NCBI GenBank assembly: GCA_047618565.1
Contig: JBLHKW010000084.1
Coordinates: 1-22,299 of the forward strand
From: JBLHKW01 sp047618565
GTDB lineage: Bacteria > Planctomycetota > UBA1135 > GCA-002686595
Reading direction: 5' to 3'
DNA: 22,299 nt
Under the pieces are notes generated by a model. It saw only the letters and a program-made list of their open reading frames with translations. It did not search any database and had not been told where the DNA came from. The translations under genes were made by a program, and so were the position numbers. Of this stretch, positions 8,106 to 15,771 are shown one piece after another (the first letter of the stretch is position 1; every line of letters begins with the position of its first letter).

Positions 8106-9023
8106 ATGAGTGACGCGATCCTGTTCCCGGGCCAGGGGGCCCAGTTCGAAGGCATGGGCAAGGACTGGTGCGAGGCCTTTCCGGCCGCGCGCGAGACCTT
8201 TGCCGAGGCGGACGAGGTGCTGGGCATTCCGCTCACCAAGCTCTGCTGGGAGAGTGGCGATGAGGTCAACCGCACCGATGTTGCGCAGCCCGGGATCTTC
8301 ACCACGAGCGTCGCCATCGTGCGCGTGCTCGAGTCCCAGGGCCTGGATCGTTCGCAGGTGGCTCTCACGGCTGGCCTGTCCCTTGGCGAGTACAGCGCGC
8401 TCTGGTGCGCGGACGCGATCTCGTTCAGCGATGGTCTGAAGCTCGTGCGCCTGCGCGGGGAGGCTATGCAGGCTGCGAGCGAGGCCTGCGAGAGCGGCAT
8501 GCTGAGTCTCATGGGGGCCAACGAGGAGCAGGCGTACGCCTTGGCCGCGGTTGGTCAGGCGGCCGGCATCTGCCAGGTGGCCAACCTCAACGCGCCAGGT
8601 CAGATCGTCGTCTCGGGCGAGTTCCCGGCGCTCGACGCGGTCGCGGACGCGGCCAAGGAGCACGGCGTACGCCGCACGCGCCGGCTCGTCGTGGCGGGCG
8701 GTTTTCACTCCGAATGCATGCGCCCGGCGGCGGACCGCCTCGCGGCAGCGCTCGGGGATGTGGACATCAGCGCGCCCAAGGTGCGCGTCATCTCGAACGT
8801 CACGGCCCGTCCCGTCCAGGACGCCGCCGAGATCCGTGAGCTCCTGGCGCGCCAGGTCTGCTCGCCCGTGCTCTGGGAAAAAAGCGTGCGCTGGGCTGCC
8901 GAACAGGGCGTCACGAGCTTCCTCGAGCCTGGCCCTGGCACCATCCTGGCGGGTATCCTGCGCAAGATCGATCCGGAGCTCCAGGTGACCTCCGCTGCCC
9001 GCCCTGCGGATCTTTCGGCGTGA
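8106..9023 (+). CDS. fabD: Malonyl-CoA:ACP S-malonyltransferase
   Basis: Transfers malonyl from CoA to acyl carrier protein to supply the elongation unit. The 305-residue protein starts with the FPGQGAQ motif, has the nucleophile elbow GLSLGE with Ser92, and the catalytic His201 in GGFHS, where GAFHS or GHFHS is the more usual form. GAGGAG lies 5 nt upstream of the ATG, the best ribosome-binding site in the cluster. A GC-rich hairpin (9040-9073) follows 17 nt after the stop. Confidence 0.97.
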   Translation: MSDAILFPGQGAQFEGMGKDWCEAFPAARETFAEADEVLGIPLTKLCWESGDEVNRTDVAQPGIFTTSVAIVRVLESQGLDRSQVALTAGLSLGEYSALWCADAISFSDGLKLVRLRGEAMQAASEACESGMLSLMGANEEQAYALAAVGQAAGICQVANLNAPGQIVVSGEFPALDAVADAAKEHGVRRTRRLVVAGGFHSECMRPAADRLAAALGDVDISAPKVRVISNVTARPVQDAAEIRELLARQVCSPVLWEKSVRWAAEQGVTSFLEPGPGTILAGILRKIDPELQVTSAARPADLSA

Positions 9024-9039
9024 CCCTGACCTTCCAGCT

Positions 9040-9073
9040 GGGGCAGCCGGCCGGAGGTCGGGCCGGTCACCCC
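9040..9073 (+). other. GC-rich stem-loop after fabD
   Basis: GGGG-CAG-CCGGCC, an 8-nt loop, then GGCCGG-TCA-CCCC form a 6-bp and a 4-bp stem separated by a symmetric internal loop. It is followed by A6, not T, on the + strand, so it is not a canonical intrinsic terminator for fabD. It may protect or process the fabD 3' end ahead of the fabG promoter. Confidence 0.4.
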
Positions 9074-9105
9074 AAAAAATGCACATCAGAGGGCCCTCGG
9101 GTGCG

Positions 9106-9134
9106 TTGAAGCGGCTCTTGAGCATGGTTATAGT
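9106..9134 (+). promoter_or_regulatory. Sigma-70-like promoter upstream of fabG
   Basis: TTGAAG (9106-9111) and TATAGT (9129-9134, 5 of 6) are spaced by exactly 17 nt. The predicted start near 9141 lies just before the fabG ribosome-binding site GGAG (9147-9150), giving a very short leader. fabG and acpP could therefore be transcribed independently of the upstream fab genes. Confidence 0.65.
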
Positions 9135-9155
9135 CGCCGCCTTGGCGGAGCAGTC

Positions 9156-9932
9156 GTGACCTCTAATATCACCCCCAACGATCCCAAGCCCCTCGCGGGC
9201 CAGGTAGCCCTCGTGACCGGCGCGAGCCGCGGCATCGGCCGGGCCATCGCTCTGGCACTCGCCGGGCGTGGCGCCCGCGTGGCGTGCGTTGCGACGCGCG
9301 TGGAGAACGCCCAGGGAACGGCGGACCTGTGTAGCGAGATCGCCGGCGAAGACGGGCAAGCGCGTCCGTTCGGAGTGGATGTTGCCGACACCACCGCCGT
9401 GGCCGAACTCGTCAGCGTGGTGCACAAGGAGATGGGCGGTTTGAACCTGCTCGTCAACAACGCCGGCATCACCCGCGATCAGCTCATGCTGCGCATGACG
9501 GAAGACGACTTCGATCGCGTCATCGCCGTCAACCTCAAGGGCGCCTGGAACTTCAGCAAGGCGGCTACTCGGCCGTTGATGAAGTGCAGCGGCCGGATCA
9601 TCAACATCGCTTCGGTGGTGGGGCTGACCGGTAACGCGGGCCAGGCTAACTACGCCGCGAGCAAGGCCGGGCTGATCGGCCTGACACGCTCCATGGCCAA
9701 GGAACTCGCCGGGCGCCGCGTCTGCGTCAACGCAGTGGCACCAGGCTTCATCGAGACCGACATGACCGCCGAACTCGACGACAGCGCCCGTACGGCACTG
9801 CAGTCGTCGATTCCGCTGGCGCGCATCGGGACGCCGGAAGACATCGCAGCAGCGGTGGAATTCCTGGCCGGACCGTCGGGCTCCTATATCACAGGACAGA
9901 CCCTCGTCGTGGACGGTGGCCTGAGCCTGTGA
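9156..9932 (+). CDS. fabG: 3-oxoacyl-ACP reductase (FabG)
   Basis: NADPH-dependent reduction of 3-ketoacyl-ACP in fatty-acid elongation. The 258-residue short-chain dehydrogenase has the cofactor motif TGASRGIG (21-28), NNAG (101-104), and the catalytic residues Ser153, Tyr166 and Lys170 in YAASK. The start is GTG at 9156 with GGAG 5 nt upstream. About ten non-conserved residues precede the core fold. The 132-nt gap before it holds a hairpin and a good promoter. A strong terminator-like hairpin follows before acpP. Confidence 0.96.
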   Translation: MTSNITPNDPKPLAGQVALVTGASRGIGRAIALALAGRGARVACVATRVENAQGTADLCSEIAGEDGQARPFGVDVADTTAVAELVSVVHKEMGGLNLLVNNAGITRDQLMLRMTEDDFDRVIAVNLKGAWNFSKAATRPLMKCSGRIINIASVVGLTGNAGQANYAASKAGLIGLTRSMAKELAGRRVCVNAVAPGFIETDMTAELDDSARTALQSSIPLARIGTPEDIAAAVEFLAGPSGSYITGQTLVVDGGLSL

Positions 9933-9946
9933 CCCAAGCATCCACG

Positions 9947-9971
9947 CTCCGCTCTCCGAGCGGAGGTTTTT
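9947..9971 (+). terminator. Intrinsic terminator/attenuator between fabG and acpP
   Basis: The perfect 8-bp stem CTCCGCTC/GAGCGGAG (9947-9954/9958-9965) has a 3-nt loop and is followed by G and T5 (9967-9971). It begins 15 nt after the fabG stop. This is the most canonical intrinsic terminator in the window. Partial read-through would be needed to express acpP unless an undetected promoter lies in the short remaining gap. Confidence 0.8.
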
Positions 9972-10029
9972 CAGGACAGTCCGTGTGGGGAGCCACATGC
10001 ATACAGAAAACCCGTCGGGAGACACAACG

Positions 10030-10269
10030 GTGACCAACCCCTCCATCGAAGACCGCGTCAAGAAAATCGTTTGTGACCAGATGGGCGTCAGCCTGGACAA
10101 GGCCACACGCGATACCTCGTTCATCAACGACCTGGGCGCGGACTCACTGGATACCGTCGAGCTCGTCATGGAGCTCGAGGACGAATTCGAAATTTCGATC
10201 CCGGACGAGGACGCTGAGAAGATCCAGACGATCGGCTCGGCTGTCGACTACATCGAGGGCAAGCGCTAG
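10030..10269 (+). CDS. acpP: Acyl carrier protein
   Basis: Small acidic carrier of fatty-acyl chains on 4'-phosphopantetheine. From GTG 10030 it is 79 residues, the usual family length. The attachment serine is Ser39 in GADSLDTVEL, and helix 2 to helix 3 (ELEDEFEISIPDEDAEKI) is typical. GTG 10030 has GGAG 8 nt upstream. The alternative ATG 9997 has GGGGAG 4 nt upstream and would add an atypical 11-residue leader; a GTG at 9985 is also in frame. The start is therefore the uncertain part, not the identity. It lies between a terminator-like hairpin and fabF. Confidence 0.95.
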   Translation: MTNPSIEDRVKKIVCDQMGVSLDKATRDTSFINDLGADSLDTVELVMELEDEFEISIPDEDAEKIQTIGSAVDYIEGKR

Positions 10270-10462
10270 TCCGCTCCCGGCCAGTTGAGTCTGACGCGGG
10301 GGCGCGGCCGTACATTCGGCCGGGTAACGCTCGCGGTCCGTCCGGGACGGCTCGCCTGACCGGCTGGCGCGGCCAGGAAGGTCCGTTGCTACAGGCTCAA
10401 AGGCAGCTAGAGAACACCTCCAAACGGAGGCTATCCGGCGTTGCCGGGCAGGAAGGAACACC

Positions 10463-11710
10463 ATGCGGCGGGTTGTGATTACTGGTCTGGGAACCGTGAA
10501 CTCCCTGGGCTTCGACGTGAAGACGTCGTTCCCCAGGTTGCTGGCGGGAGAGAGTGGCGTCCGCCGGATAACGCGCTTCGACGTCACCGAGCAGACCGTG
10601 AAGATCGCGGCGGAGATCCAGTGGGATGCGGAGGAGCACGGCTTCTCGAAGCTGGAGGTGCGCAAGCTCGATCTCTTCACGATGTGGGCGCTGATGGCGT
10701 CGAGCGAGGCGCTGCGTGACGCGGGCCTTGAGAACATCCGTGACGAGCCCGAGTCAGCGCGTGAGCGCTACGGCACGATCATCGCCACGGGCATCGGTGG
10801 GATCACCGGGATTCTCCAGCAGTACGACGAGATGCTCAAGCGCGGCGTGCGCCGCGTGAGCCCGCATTTCATCCCGCGCATCATGTCCAACGCTGTCAGT
10901 GGGCAGGTCGCCATCCGACACGGACTGATGGGCACGGCGTTCACCACCTCGAGTGCCTGCGCCTCGGCCGGTCACGCGATCGGTATGGCCTGGCGTGCGA
11001 TCCAGTGGGACGAGTGCGACCTGGTCGTGACCGGTGGCGCCGAATCGGCCACGACCGACATCTCCATCGCGGGATTCGCGTCGGCGAAGGCACTATCGAC
11101 GCGCAACGACGATCCGGAGGGCGCCTCGCGACCCTTCGACAAGGATCGCGACGGTTTCGTGATGGGGGAGGGCTGCGGGCTGCTCGTCTTCGAGGAGTAC
11201 GAGCACGCCAAGAAGCGCGGCGCCACGATCTACGCGGAGGTCAAGGGCTACGGCTCGACGGACGACGCCTTCCACATCACAGCTCCCAAGGAAGACGGCG
11301 CGGGACCGGCGCGCGCGTTCGAGCAGGCGCTGAAGCATGCGGGCATCTCGCCCGACCAGGTCGACTACGTGAACGCGCACGGAACCAGCACCAAGTACAA
11401 CGACGAGATCGAGACGCGCGCCATCAAGCGTGTCTTCGGCGACCACGCCCGCAAGCTCGCCGTGTCGTCGACCAAGTCGATGCTCGGGCACCTGCTCGGT
11501 GCGGCGACTGGCGTCGAGCTCGTCGTGACCGCGCTCGCCGTGGCCAAGGGCCAGGTGCACCCGACGCGCAACTACACGACTCCGGACCCCGAGTGTGACC
11601 TGGACTACGTTCCGGGGGACGCGCGCGAGATGACCGTCCGCAATGCGCTATGCAACTCGCTGGGCTTCGGTGGTCATAACGTCTGCATCTGCATCGGGCA
11701 GGTCGACTAA
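10463..11710 (+). CDS. fabF: 3-oxoacyl-ACP synthase II (FabF)
   Basis: Elongating beta-ketoacyl-ACP synthase, 415 residues. The Cys-His-His active site is intact: Cys166 in TTSSACASAG, His306 in NAHGTSTKYND, and His343 in KSMLGHLLGAATG. The C-terminus has the LGFGGHN motif. AAGGA lies 5 nt before the ATG. The 193-nt gap from acpP has no convincing promoter; a TTGAGT (10285) and TACATT (10311) pair is spaced 20 nt, too far apart. It is probably the last gene of the fatty-acid cluster. Confidence 0.97.
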   Translation: MRRVVITGLGTVNSLGFDVKTSFPRLLAGESGVRRITRFDVTEQTVKIAAEIQWDAEEHGFSKLEVRKLDLFTMWALMASSEALRDAGLENIRDEPESARERYGTIIATGIGGITGILQQYDEMLKRGVRRVSPHFIPRIMSNAVSGQVAIRHGLMGTAFTTSSACASAGHAIGMAWRAIQWDECDLVVTGGAESATTDISIAGFASAKALSTRNDDPEGASRPFDKDRDGFVMGEGCGLLVFEEYEHAKKRGATIYAEVKGYGSTDDAFHITAPKEDGAGPARAFEQALKHAGISPDQVDYVNAHGTSTKYNDEIETRAIKRVFGDHARKLAVSSTKSMLGHLLGAATGVELVVTALAVAKGQVHPTRNYTTPDPECDLDYVPGDAREMTVRNALCNSLGFGGHNVCICIGQVD

Positions 11711-11731
11711 CAGGCCCGTTCCAGGGCAATA

Positions 11732-11747
11732 GTGGCCCTTGGGCCAC
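11732..11747 (+). terminator. Hairpin after fabF, weak terminator candidate
   Basis: GTGGCC-CTTG-GGCCAC forms a perfect 6-bp stem with a 4-nt loop, 21 nt after the fabF stop. No T-tract follows, so it may only stabilise the 3' end or act with Rho. Confidence 0.35.
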
Positions 11748-11792
11748 CCTTGGGGCCTCAATTAGCGTCGGGCAATTACGCGCGGAATCGAT

Positions 11793-11813
11793 TATGATAG
11801 GCGTACGTCTATC
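11793..11813 (+). promoter_or_regulatory. -10-like box overlapping an 18-nt imperfect palindrome
   Basis: TATGAT (11793-11798) overlaps the imperfect palindrome GATAGGC-GTAC-GTCTATC (11796-11813), which has one G-T mismatch pair per arm. There is no good -35 at the right distance. The arrangement resembles an operator over a promoter for the 112-residue gene downstream. Confidence 0.3.
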
Positions 11814-11858
11814 AGCCCCGAATCTTCAACTGGCGCAGCGCGCCTGGATGTCCAACAC

Positions 11859-12197
11859 TTGCAAGATAAGTTCAAGGCACTGCTTCACGACTACAAGCTC
11901 GAGGTCTTCCACAACGAGCACGACAAGAAGAGCATCGCGGAATTGACCAGTGAGTGCATGGACCTCACCGGCGAGATCCTTGAGGAGAAGTTTCACTATC
12001 ACTTCCACAAGCTCCCCGACGCTGGCCGTGCAGAGATCATCAACATGATCAACAACTACACGCGCGAGGCGCTCCTACCCCCGATCGTCGAAAAGATCGT
12101 CCAGCGCCAGGTGATCCTCGAGAAGCGCCTCGAGGCCCTCGTGCACCTGAACGAGAAGGTCCTGGAGACTCTCTCGATGACGCCGGCCGAGCGCTGA
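11859..12197 (+). CDS. Small helical protein of unknown function
   Basis: I do not recognise a family. The 112-residue protein is charged and almost entirely helix-forming, with no signal peptide or membrane segment. It has a His-rich stretch (EKFHYHFHKL) and a C-terminal amphipathic region (IVQRQVILEKRLEALVHLNEKVLETL) with coiled-coil-like spacing. The coding frame is convincing from codon bias but has no ATG near its start: TTG 11859 is the first standard start, with only a weak GGA 10 nt upstream. The frame stays open upstream through CTG 11844, so translation may start at a rare codon. It sits alone between the fatty-acid cluster and a dehydrogenase gene. The histidines might bind metal, but no known metal-site motif is seen. 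Confidence 0.7.
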   Translation: MQDKFKALLHDYKLEVFHNEHDKKSIAELTSECMDLTGEILEEKFHYHFHKLPDAGRAEIINMINNYTREALLPPIVEKIVQRQVILEKRLEALVHLNEKVLETLSMTPAER

Positions 12198-12264
12198 TCT
12201 GTTTGCGATGCCGCGTTCGCCAGCGGGCGGGCGCGTCGTCCGGCACCCCAGGTGTAACGAGCGC

Positions 12265-13212
12265 GTGAGAGCTCTCTGTATCGAGGACGGCGGGTTGCGG
12301 TTCCGCGCGGACGTCGAGGCGCCCGTGCCCGCCGCGGGCGAGGTACGCGTGCGCGTGAGGTGCGCCGGCGTGTGTGCCACGGACCTCGCGCTCCTGCGCG
12401 GCTACATGGGCTACCGCGGTGTTCCCGGCCACGAGTTCGTGGGGGTGGCCCTCGACGGACCGCTAGCGGGCAGGCGCGTCGTCGGTGAGATCAACGCCGC
12501 CTGTGGTGCCTGCGAACGCTGTCGCGCCGGGCTTGGGCGTCACTGCGCCCGGCGCAGCGTGCTCGGAATCCTCGGTCGCAGCGGAGCCTTCGCCGACGAG
12601 CTCGCGCTGCCGCAGGCCAATCTACGCGCGGTCCCCGACGGGGTCAGCGACGCCGCGGCGACCTTCACGGAGCCCCTGGCCGCGGCCTTCGAGATCGACG
12701 AACAGGTCGACCTGACGCGGGTCGACGCGGCCCTCGTCGTGGGGGACGGGCGGCTGGGCCTGCTGTGTGCCCAGGTGCTGGCCCTGCGCGGCGTAACGGT
12801 CACGGTGCGCGGCAGGCACCCCGAACGCGCCGAGTTTCTGCCAGGCGGTATTACCTACGAGGCGCCCGGAGCGGGCGCGCAGCGCTTTCCGCTGGTGGTC
12901 GAGGCCACGGGGCGCCCGGATGCGCTTGCAGCGGCCCTGGGCCAGGTCGAGCCGCGCGGGACACTGGTGCTCAAGACCACGAGTGAGGCACCGACCACCC
13001 TGGACCTGGCGCCGCTGGTGGTCGACGAGATCACCCTCGTTGGCTCACGCTGCGGCCCCTTCGATCCGGCCCTCGCGGCCCTGGCCGCCGGGCACGTGGT
13101 GGTCGAGCCCATGGTGCATGCGCATTTCAGCCTGGAGCAGGGCGTCGAAGCTCTCGAGCGAGCGGGCCGGCCGGGTGTCCTGAAGGTCCTGATCGATGTT
13201 TCAGAGGCCTGA
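12265..13212 (+). CDS. Zinc-dependent alcohol dehydrogenase-like protein (MDR family)
   Basis: A medium-chain dehydrogenase/reductase of 315 residues from GTG 12265. Catalytic-zinc residues are Cys37, His56-Glu57 (GHE) and probably Glu136. The four structural-zinc cysteines are Cys80, Cys83, Cys86 and Cys94. A Rossmann nucleotide-binding segment (VVGDGRLGLL) follows. Family members begin close to MRALCIEDGG, which favours GTG 12265 (AGGTG 10 nt upstream). An in-frame ATG at 12208 would add 19 Arg/Pro-rich residues. It is somewhat shorter than the typical 340 residues. The substrate is unknown; polyol, threonine or aldehyde are family possibilities. It lies 76 nt upstream of the pyrophosphorylase gene, perhaps co-transcribed. 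Confidence 0.88.
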   Translation: MRALCIEDGGLRFRADVEAPVPAAGEVRVRVRCAGVCATDLALLRGYMGYRGVPGHEFVGVALDGPLAGRRVVGEINAACGACERCRAGLGRHCARRSVLGILGRSGAFADELALPQANLRAVPDGVSDAAATFTEPLAAAFEIDEQVDLTRVDAALVVGDGRLGLLCAQVLALRGVTVTVRGRHPERAEFLPGGITYEAPGAGAQRFPLVVEATGRPDALAAALGQVEPRGTLVLKTTSEAPTTLDLAPLVVDEITLVGSRCGPFDPALAALAAGHVVVEPMVHAHFSLEQGVEALERAGRPGVLKVLIDVSEA

Positions 13213-13288
13213 GACGCGCGCGAGCGGGTCGCGACCCTCCAGCCGGGTCTGGACATCTCGCGGCCGACGTCCGAAGCTCTGACGACAC

Positions 13289-14689
13289 ATGAATTTCGAC
13301 GCACAGTCATTGCGGGAGCGCTGCGAGAACGCGGGCCAGGGCCATCTATTCCGTTTCTGGGACGAGCTCTCCGAGGCCGGACGTGAACGCCTCGCGCGGG
13401 AGATCAGCGAGCTCGACCTGGACCTCGTGGGCGAGCTCGGTGCGCACCTGGCGGATGCGGACGCCGCAGCGGGCGCGCCACCGCAGCTGCGACCGCCGCA
13501 GCTGTTTCCTCTGCAGCGCGATGGGGCACAGGTTGCCAGCGCAGCGGACGCGGCCGAACGGGGCGCGCAGCTGCTGGCCGACGGACGCGTGGGCTACGTG
13601 CTGGTGGCCGGTGGACAGGGGTCGCGGCTTGGCTTCGACGGTCCGAAGGGCATCTTCCCCGTGGGACCGGTCGCGGACACGACGCTCTTCGAGTGGCACG
13701 CGCGCCGCCTGCTGGCCGCGCGCGAGCGGCACGGCGCGCCGATCGCCTGGTACGTGATGACCTCGGCCGCGAACGACGCGGAGACCCGTCGGTTCTTCGA
13801 GGAGAAGTCCTATTTCGGGCTCGTTCCCGGGGACGTGCGCTTCTTCGTGCAGGCCATGCTGCCCGCCCTCGATCCAGACGGACGCATCTTGATGTCCTCG
13901 AAGGAGCAGCTCTTCCTGGCTCCCAACGGGCACGGCGGAACCCTCTCGGCGCTCGCGGATTCGGGCTGTCTGGCGGATGCGAGCTCGCGCGGGATCGATT
14001 TCCTGAGCTACTTCCAGGTCGACAACCCACTGGTACGCCCGGCCGACCCACTCTTCCTGGGACTGCACGAACGAGCCGGCGCCAGCATGTCGACCAAGGT
14101 CGTCGCCAAGCGCGGAGCCGGTGAGAAGGTCGGCGTCTTGGGTCTGATCGATGGATGCCTGGGCTGCATCGAGTACTCCGACATCGCATCCGCCCTGCGC
14201 GAGGCCACGGACGATGAGGGCAAGCTGCTGTTCCGTGCTGGCAACATTGCCGTGCATGTCATCGACCGTGCGTTCGTCGAGCAGCTGACTGCCAAGGGGC
14301 TGAAGCTGCCGTGGCACATCGCCTGCAAGCAGATCTCGGCGCTCGATGCCGATGGCCAGGTCACCTCGCAGAAGGGCTTCAAGTTCGAGACCTTCATCTT
14401 CGATGCGCTCGGATTTGCCGAGAACAGCGTCACCCTGGAGGTGGACCGGGCGCTGGAGTTCAGTCCGGTCAAGAACGCGACTGGCGAGGACTCGGCCGAC
14501 AGCGCGCGCAAGGCGCTCGGGGGGTTGTTCGCGGGTTGGGTGCAGGCGGCCGGTGGTGAGTTGCCGACGATGCGGGAGGACATGGTGCCGATCGAGGTCG
14601 ATCCCCGTGTGGCCGAGACCGAGGCTGACTTCAAGCTCAGGGCTCCGGGACCGCCGGAGCGCATCGCGGATGGATTGCTCTACCGGTGA
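13289..14689 (+). CDS. UDPGP-family (UAP1-like) UTP-sugar-1-phosphate uridylyltransferase
   Basis: A 466-residue nucleotidyltransferase of the eukaryote-type UDPGP family, which makes UDP-GlcNAc/UDP-GalNAc or UDP-glucose from UTP and the sugar-1-phosphate. It has the nucleotide-binding loop AGGQGSRLGFDGPKGIFPV at about 107-125, the uridine/sugar loop APNGHGGTLSAL, YFQVDNPLV, and a C-terminal part with KFETFIFDALGF and EFSPVKN. These motifs resemble UAP1 (UDP-N-acetylhexosamine pyrophosphorylase) more than UDP-glucose pyrophosphorylase. The bacterial GlmU type is unrelated in architecture (it carries a left-handed beta-helix). The stop overlaps the ddl start by 4 nt, and dapB follows, supporting a role in peptidoglycan precursor supply. 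Substrate choice between GlcNAc-1-P and Glc-1-P is inferred. Confidence 0.88.
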   Translation: MNFDAQSLRERCENAGQGHLFRFWDELSEAGRERLAREISELDLDLVGELGAHLADADAAAGAPPQLRPPQLFPLQRDGAQVASAADAAERGAQLLADGRVGYVLVAGGQGSRLGFDGPKGIFPVGPVADTTLFEWHARRLLAARERHGAPIAWYVMTSAANDAETRRFFEEKSYFGLVPGDVRFFVQAMLPALDPDGRILMSSKEQLFLAPNGHGGTLSALADSGCLADASSRGIDFLSYFQVDNPLVRPADPLFLGLHERAGASMSTKVVAKRGAGEKVGVLGLIDGCLGCIEYSDIASALREATDDEGKLLFRAGNIAVHVIDRAFVEQLTAKGLKLPWHIACKQISALDADGQVTSQKGFKFETFIFDALGFAENSVTLEVDRALEFSPVKNATGEDSADSARKALGGLFAGWVQAAGGELPTMREDMVPIEVDPRVAETEADFKLRAPGPPERIADGLLYR

Positions 14690-15771
14690 GCGACGTCATT
14701 CCGGTGCCCTCCGATGTTCGCGAGACTCTGATCGCGACGCCTACTCAGATGGAGGGCGTCCGGGGCCGCAGCGTGGCAGTGCTCCAGGGCGGGACGTCCG
14801 CGGAGCGCGAAGTCTCGCTGGTCTCGGGCCCGGCGGTCGCGCAGGCGCTGCGCGAGCTCGGTGACGCATCCGGACTGGCCGGAGTGCGCGAGATCGAGAT
14901 CGACAAGTCCGGACGCTGGTGTCTCGAGGGCGGACCCGTCGAGCCGCACGTCGCGCTGGCCCGCATACCGGCGGACACGCTGTTCTTCCTGGGGCTGCAC
15001 GGCGGCGCCGGGGAAGATGGAACCCTGCAGGGGTTTCTGGACGTCGCCGGGCGCGCCTACACGGGCTCCGGGCTGGCCGCATCGGCACTCTGCATGGACA
15101 AGGGCGCCGCGCGCGTGCTGTGCGGCGATGCCGGACTGCGCGTGGCCGCGGGCATTCACTTCTCGCGCGCGCGCTGGCTCGCTGAGCGGGAGCACGTCCT
15201 CGCCGACGCATGGAGCCGTGTCGGCGGAGAAGCGGTGGCCAAGCCGACCTGCGGTGGCTCATCCCTGCAGACCATGCAGGTGCATTCCGAGTCCGAGCTC
15301 GGGAAGGCACTCGACGCCATCTTCGAGTGCTGCGACGACGCGCTGGTCGAGGCCTGGACCCATGGACTCGAAGCCACCGTTGGAATCGTTGGCAACAGCG
15401 GCGGAGCGTTGCGGGCTCTACCCGTGGTCGAGATCCGGCCGCGCCCGGGACGCTTCTTCGATTTCGCCGAGAAGTACGGCAGCGACGGCGCGATCGAGAC
15501 CTGTCCACCACGCGACCTCGAGCCCGAGGTGATCGCGAAGCTCTCGAGCGACGCGCTGTGCGCCTACCGAACGCTCGGATGCGATGGCTACGCGCGCGCG
15601 GACTTCATCGTGCCGCGCGACGGCGGCGCACCTGTGCTGCTGGAGCTCAACACCCTGCCCGGCTTCACCCCGCGTTCGCTGCTACCCCAGGCGGCGGCCG
15701 TGGCCGGAATATCGTTCGGTGCCCTGTGTCTCGAACTCTGCGCATTGGCCCTGGTGGGGCACGAGACATGA
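14686..15771 (+). CDS. ddl: D-alanine--D-alanine ligase
   Basis: ATP-grasp enzyme joining two D-alanines for the peptidoglycan stem peptide. The 361-residue protein shows the family order: VLQGGTSAEREVSLVSG (about 32-48), LHGGAGEDGTLQG (104-116), YTGSGLAASALCMDKG, the ATP-binding KPTCGGSS, and the Mg/substrate motif ELNTLPGFTPRSLLP near the C-terminus. In most homologues the last motif reads E-N-T-x-P-G-M-T; here Met is Phe. The chosen start is GTG 14686, overlapping the previous stop as GTGA. ATG 14752 is an alternative closer to the family N-terminus. The stop overlaps the dapB ATG (ATGA). Confidence 0.93.
   Translation: MSDVIPVPSDVRETLIATPTQMEGVRGRSVAVLQGGTSAEREVSLVSGPAVAQALRELGDASGLAGVREIEIDKSGRWCLEGGPVEPHVALARIPADTLFFLGLHGGAGEDGTLQGFLDVAGRAYTGSGLAASALCMDKGAARVLCGDAGLRVAAGIHFSRARWLAEREHVLADAWSRVGGEAVAKPTCGGSSLQTMQVHSESELGKALDAIFECCDDALVEAWTHGLEATVGIVGNSGGALRALPVVEIRPRPGRFFDFAEKYGSDGAIETCPPRDLEPEVIAKLSSDALCAYRTLGCDGYARADFIVPRDGGAPVLLELNTLPGFTPRSLLPQAAAVAGISFGALCLELCALALVGHET

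Noticed and set aside
9040..9079. fabD hairpin as an intrinsic terminator
   Set aside because: It is followed by A6, not T, on the transcribed strand sense.
7764..10169. Minus-strand open frame of 801 codons across fabH, fabD, fabG and acpP
   Set aside because: It spans several well-identified genes and their gaps on the other strand; its composition is that of an antisense shadow.
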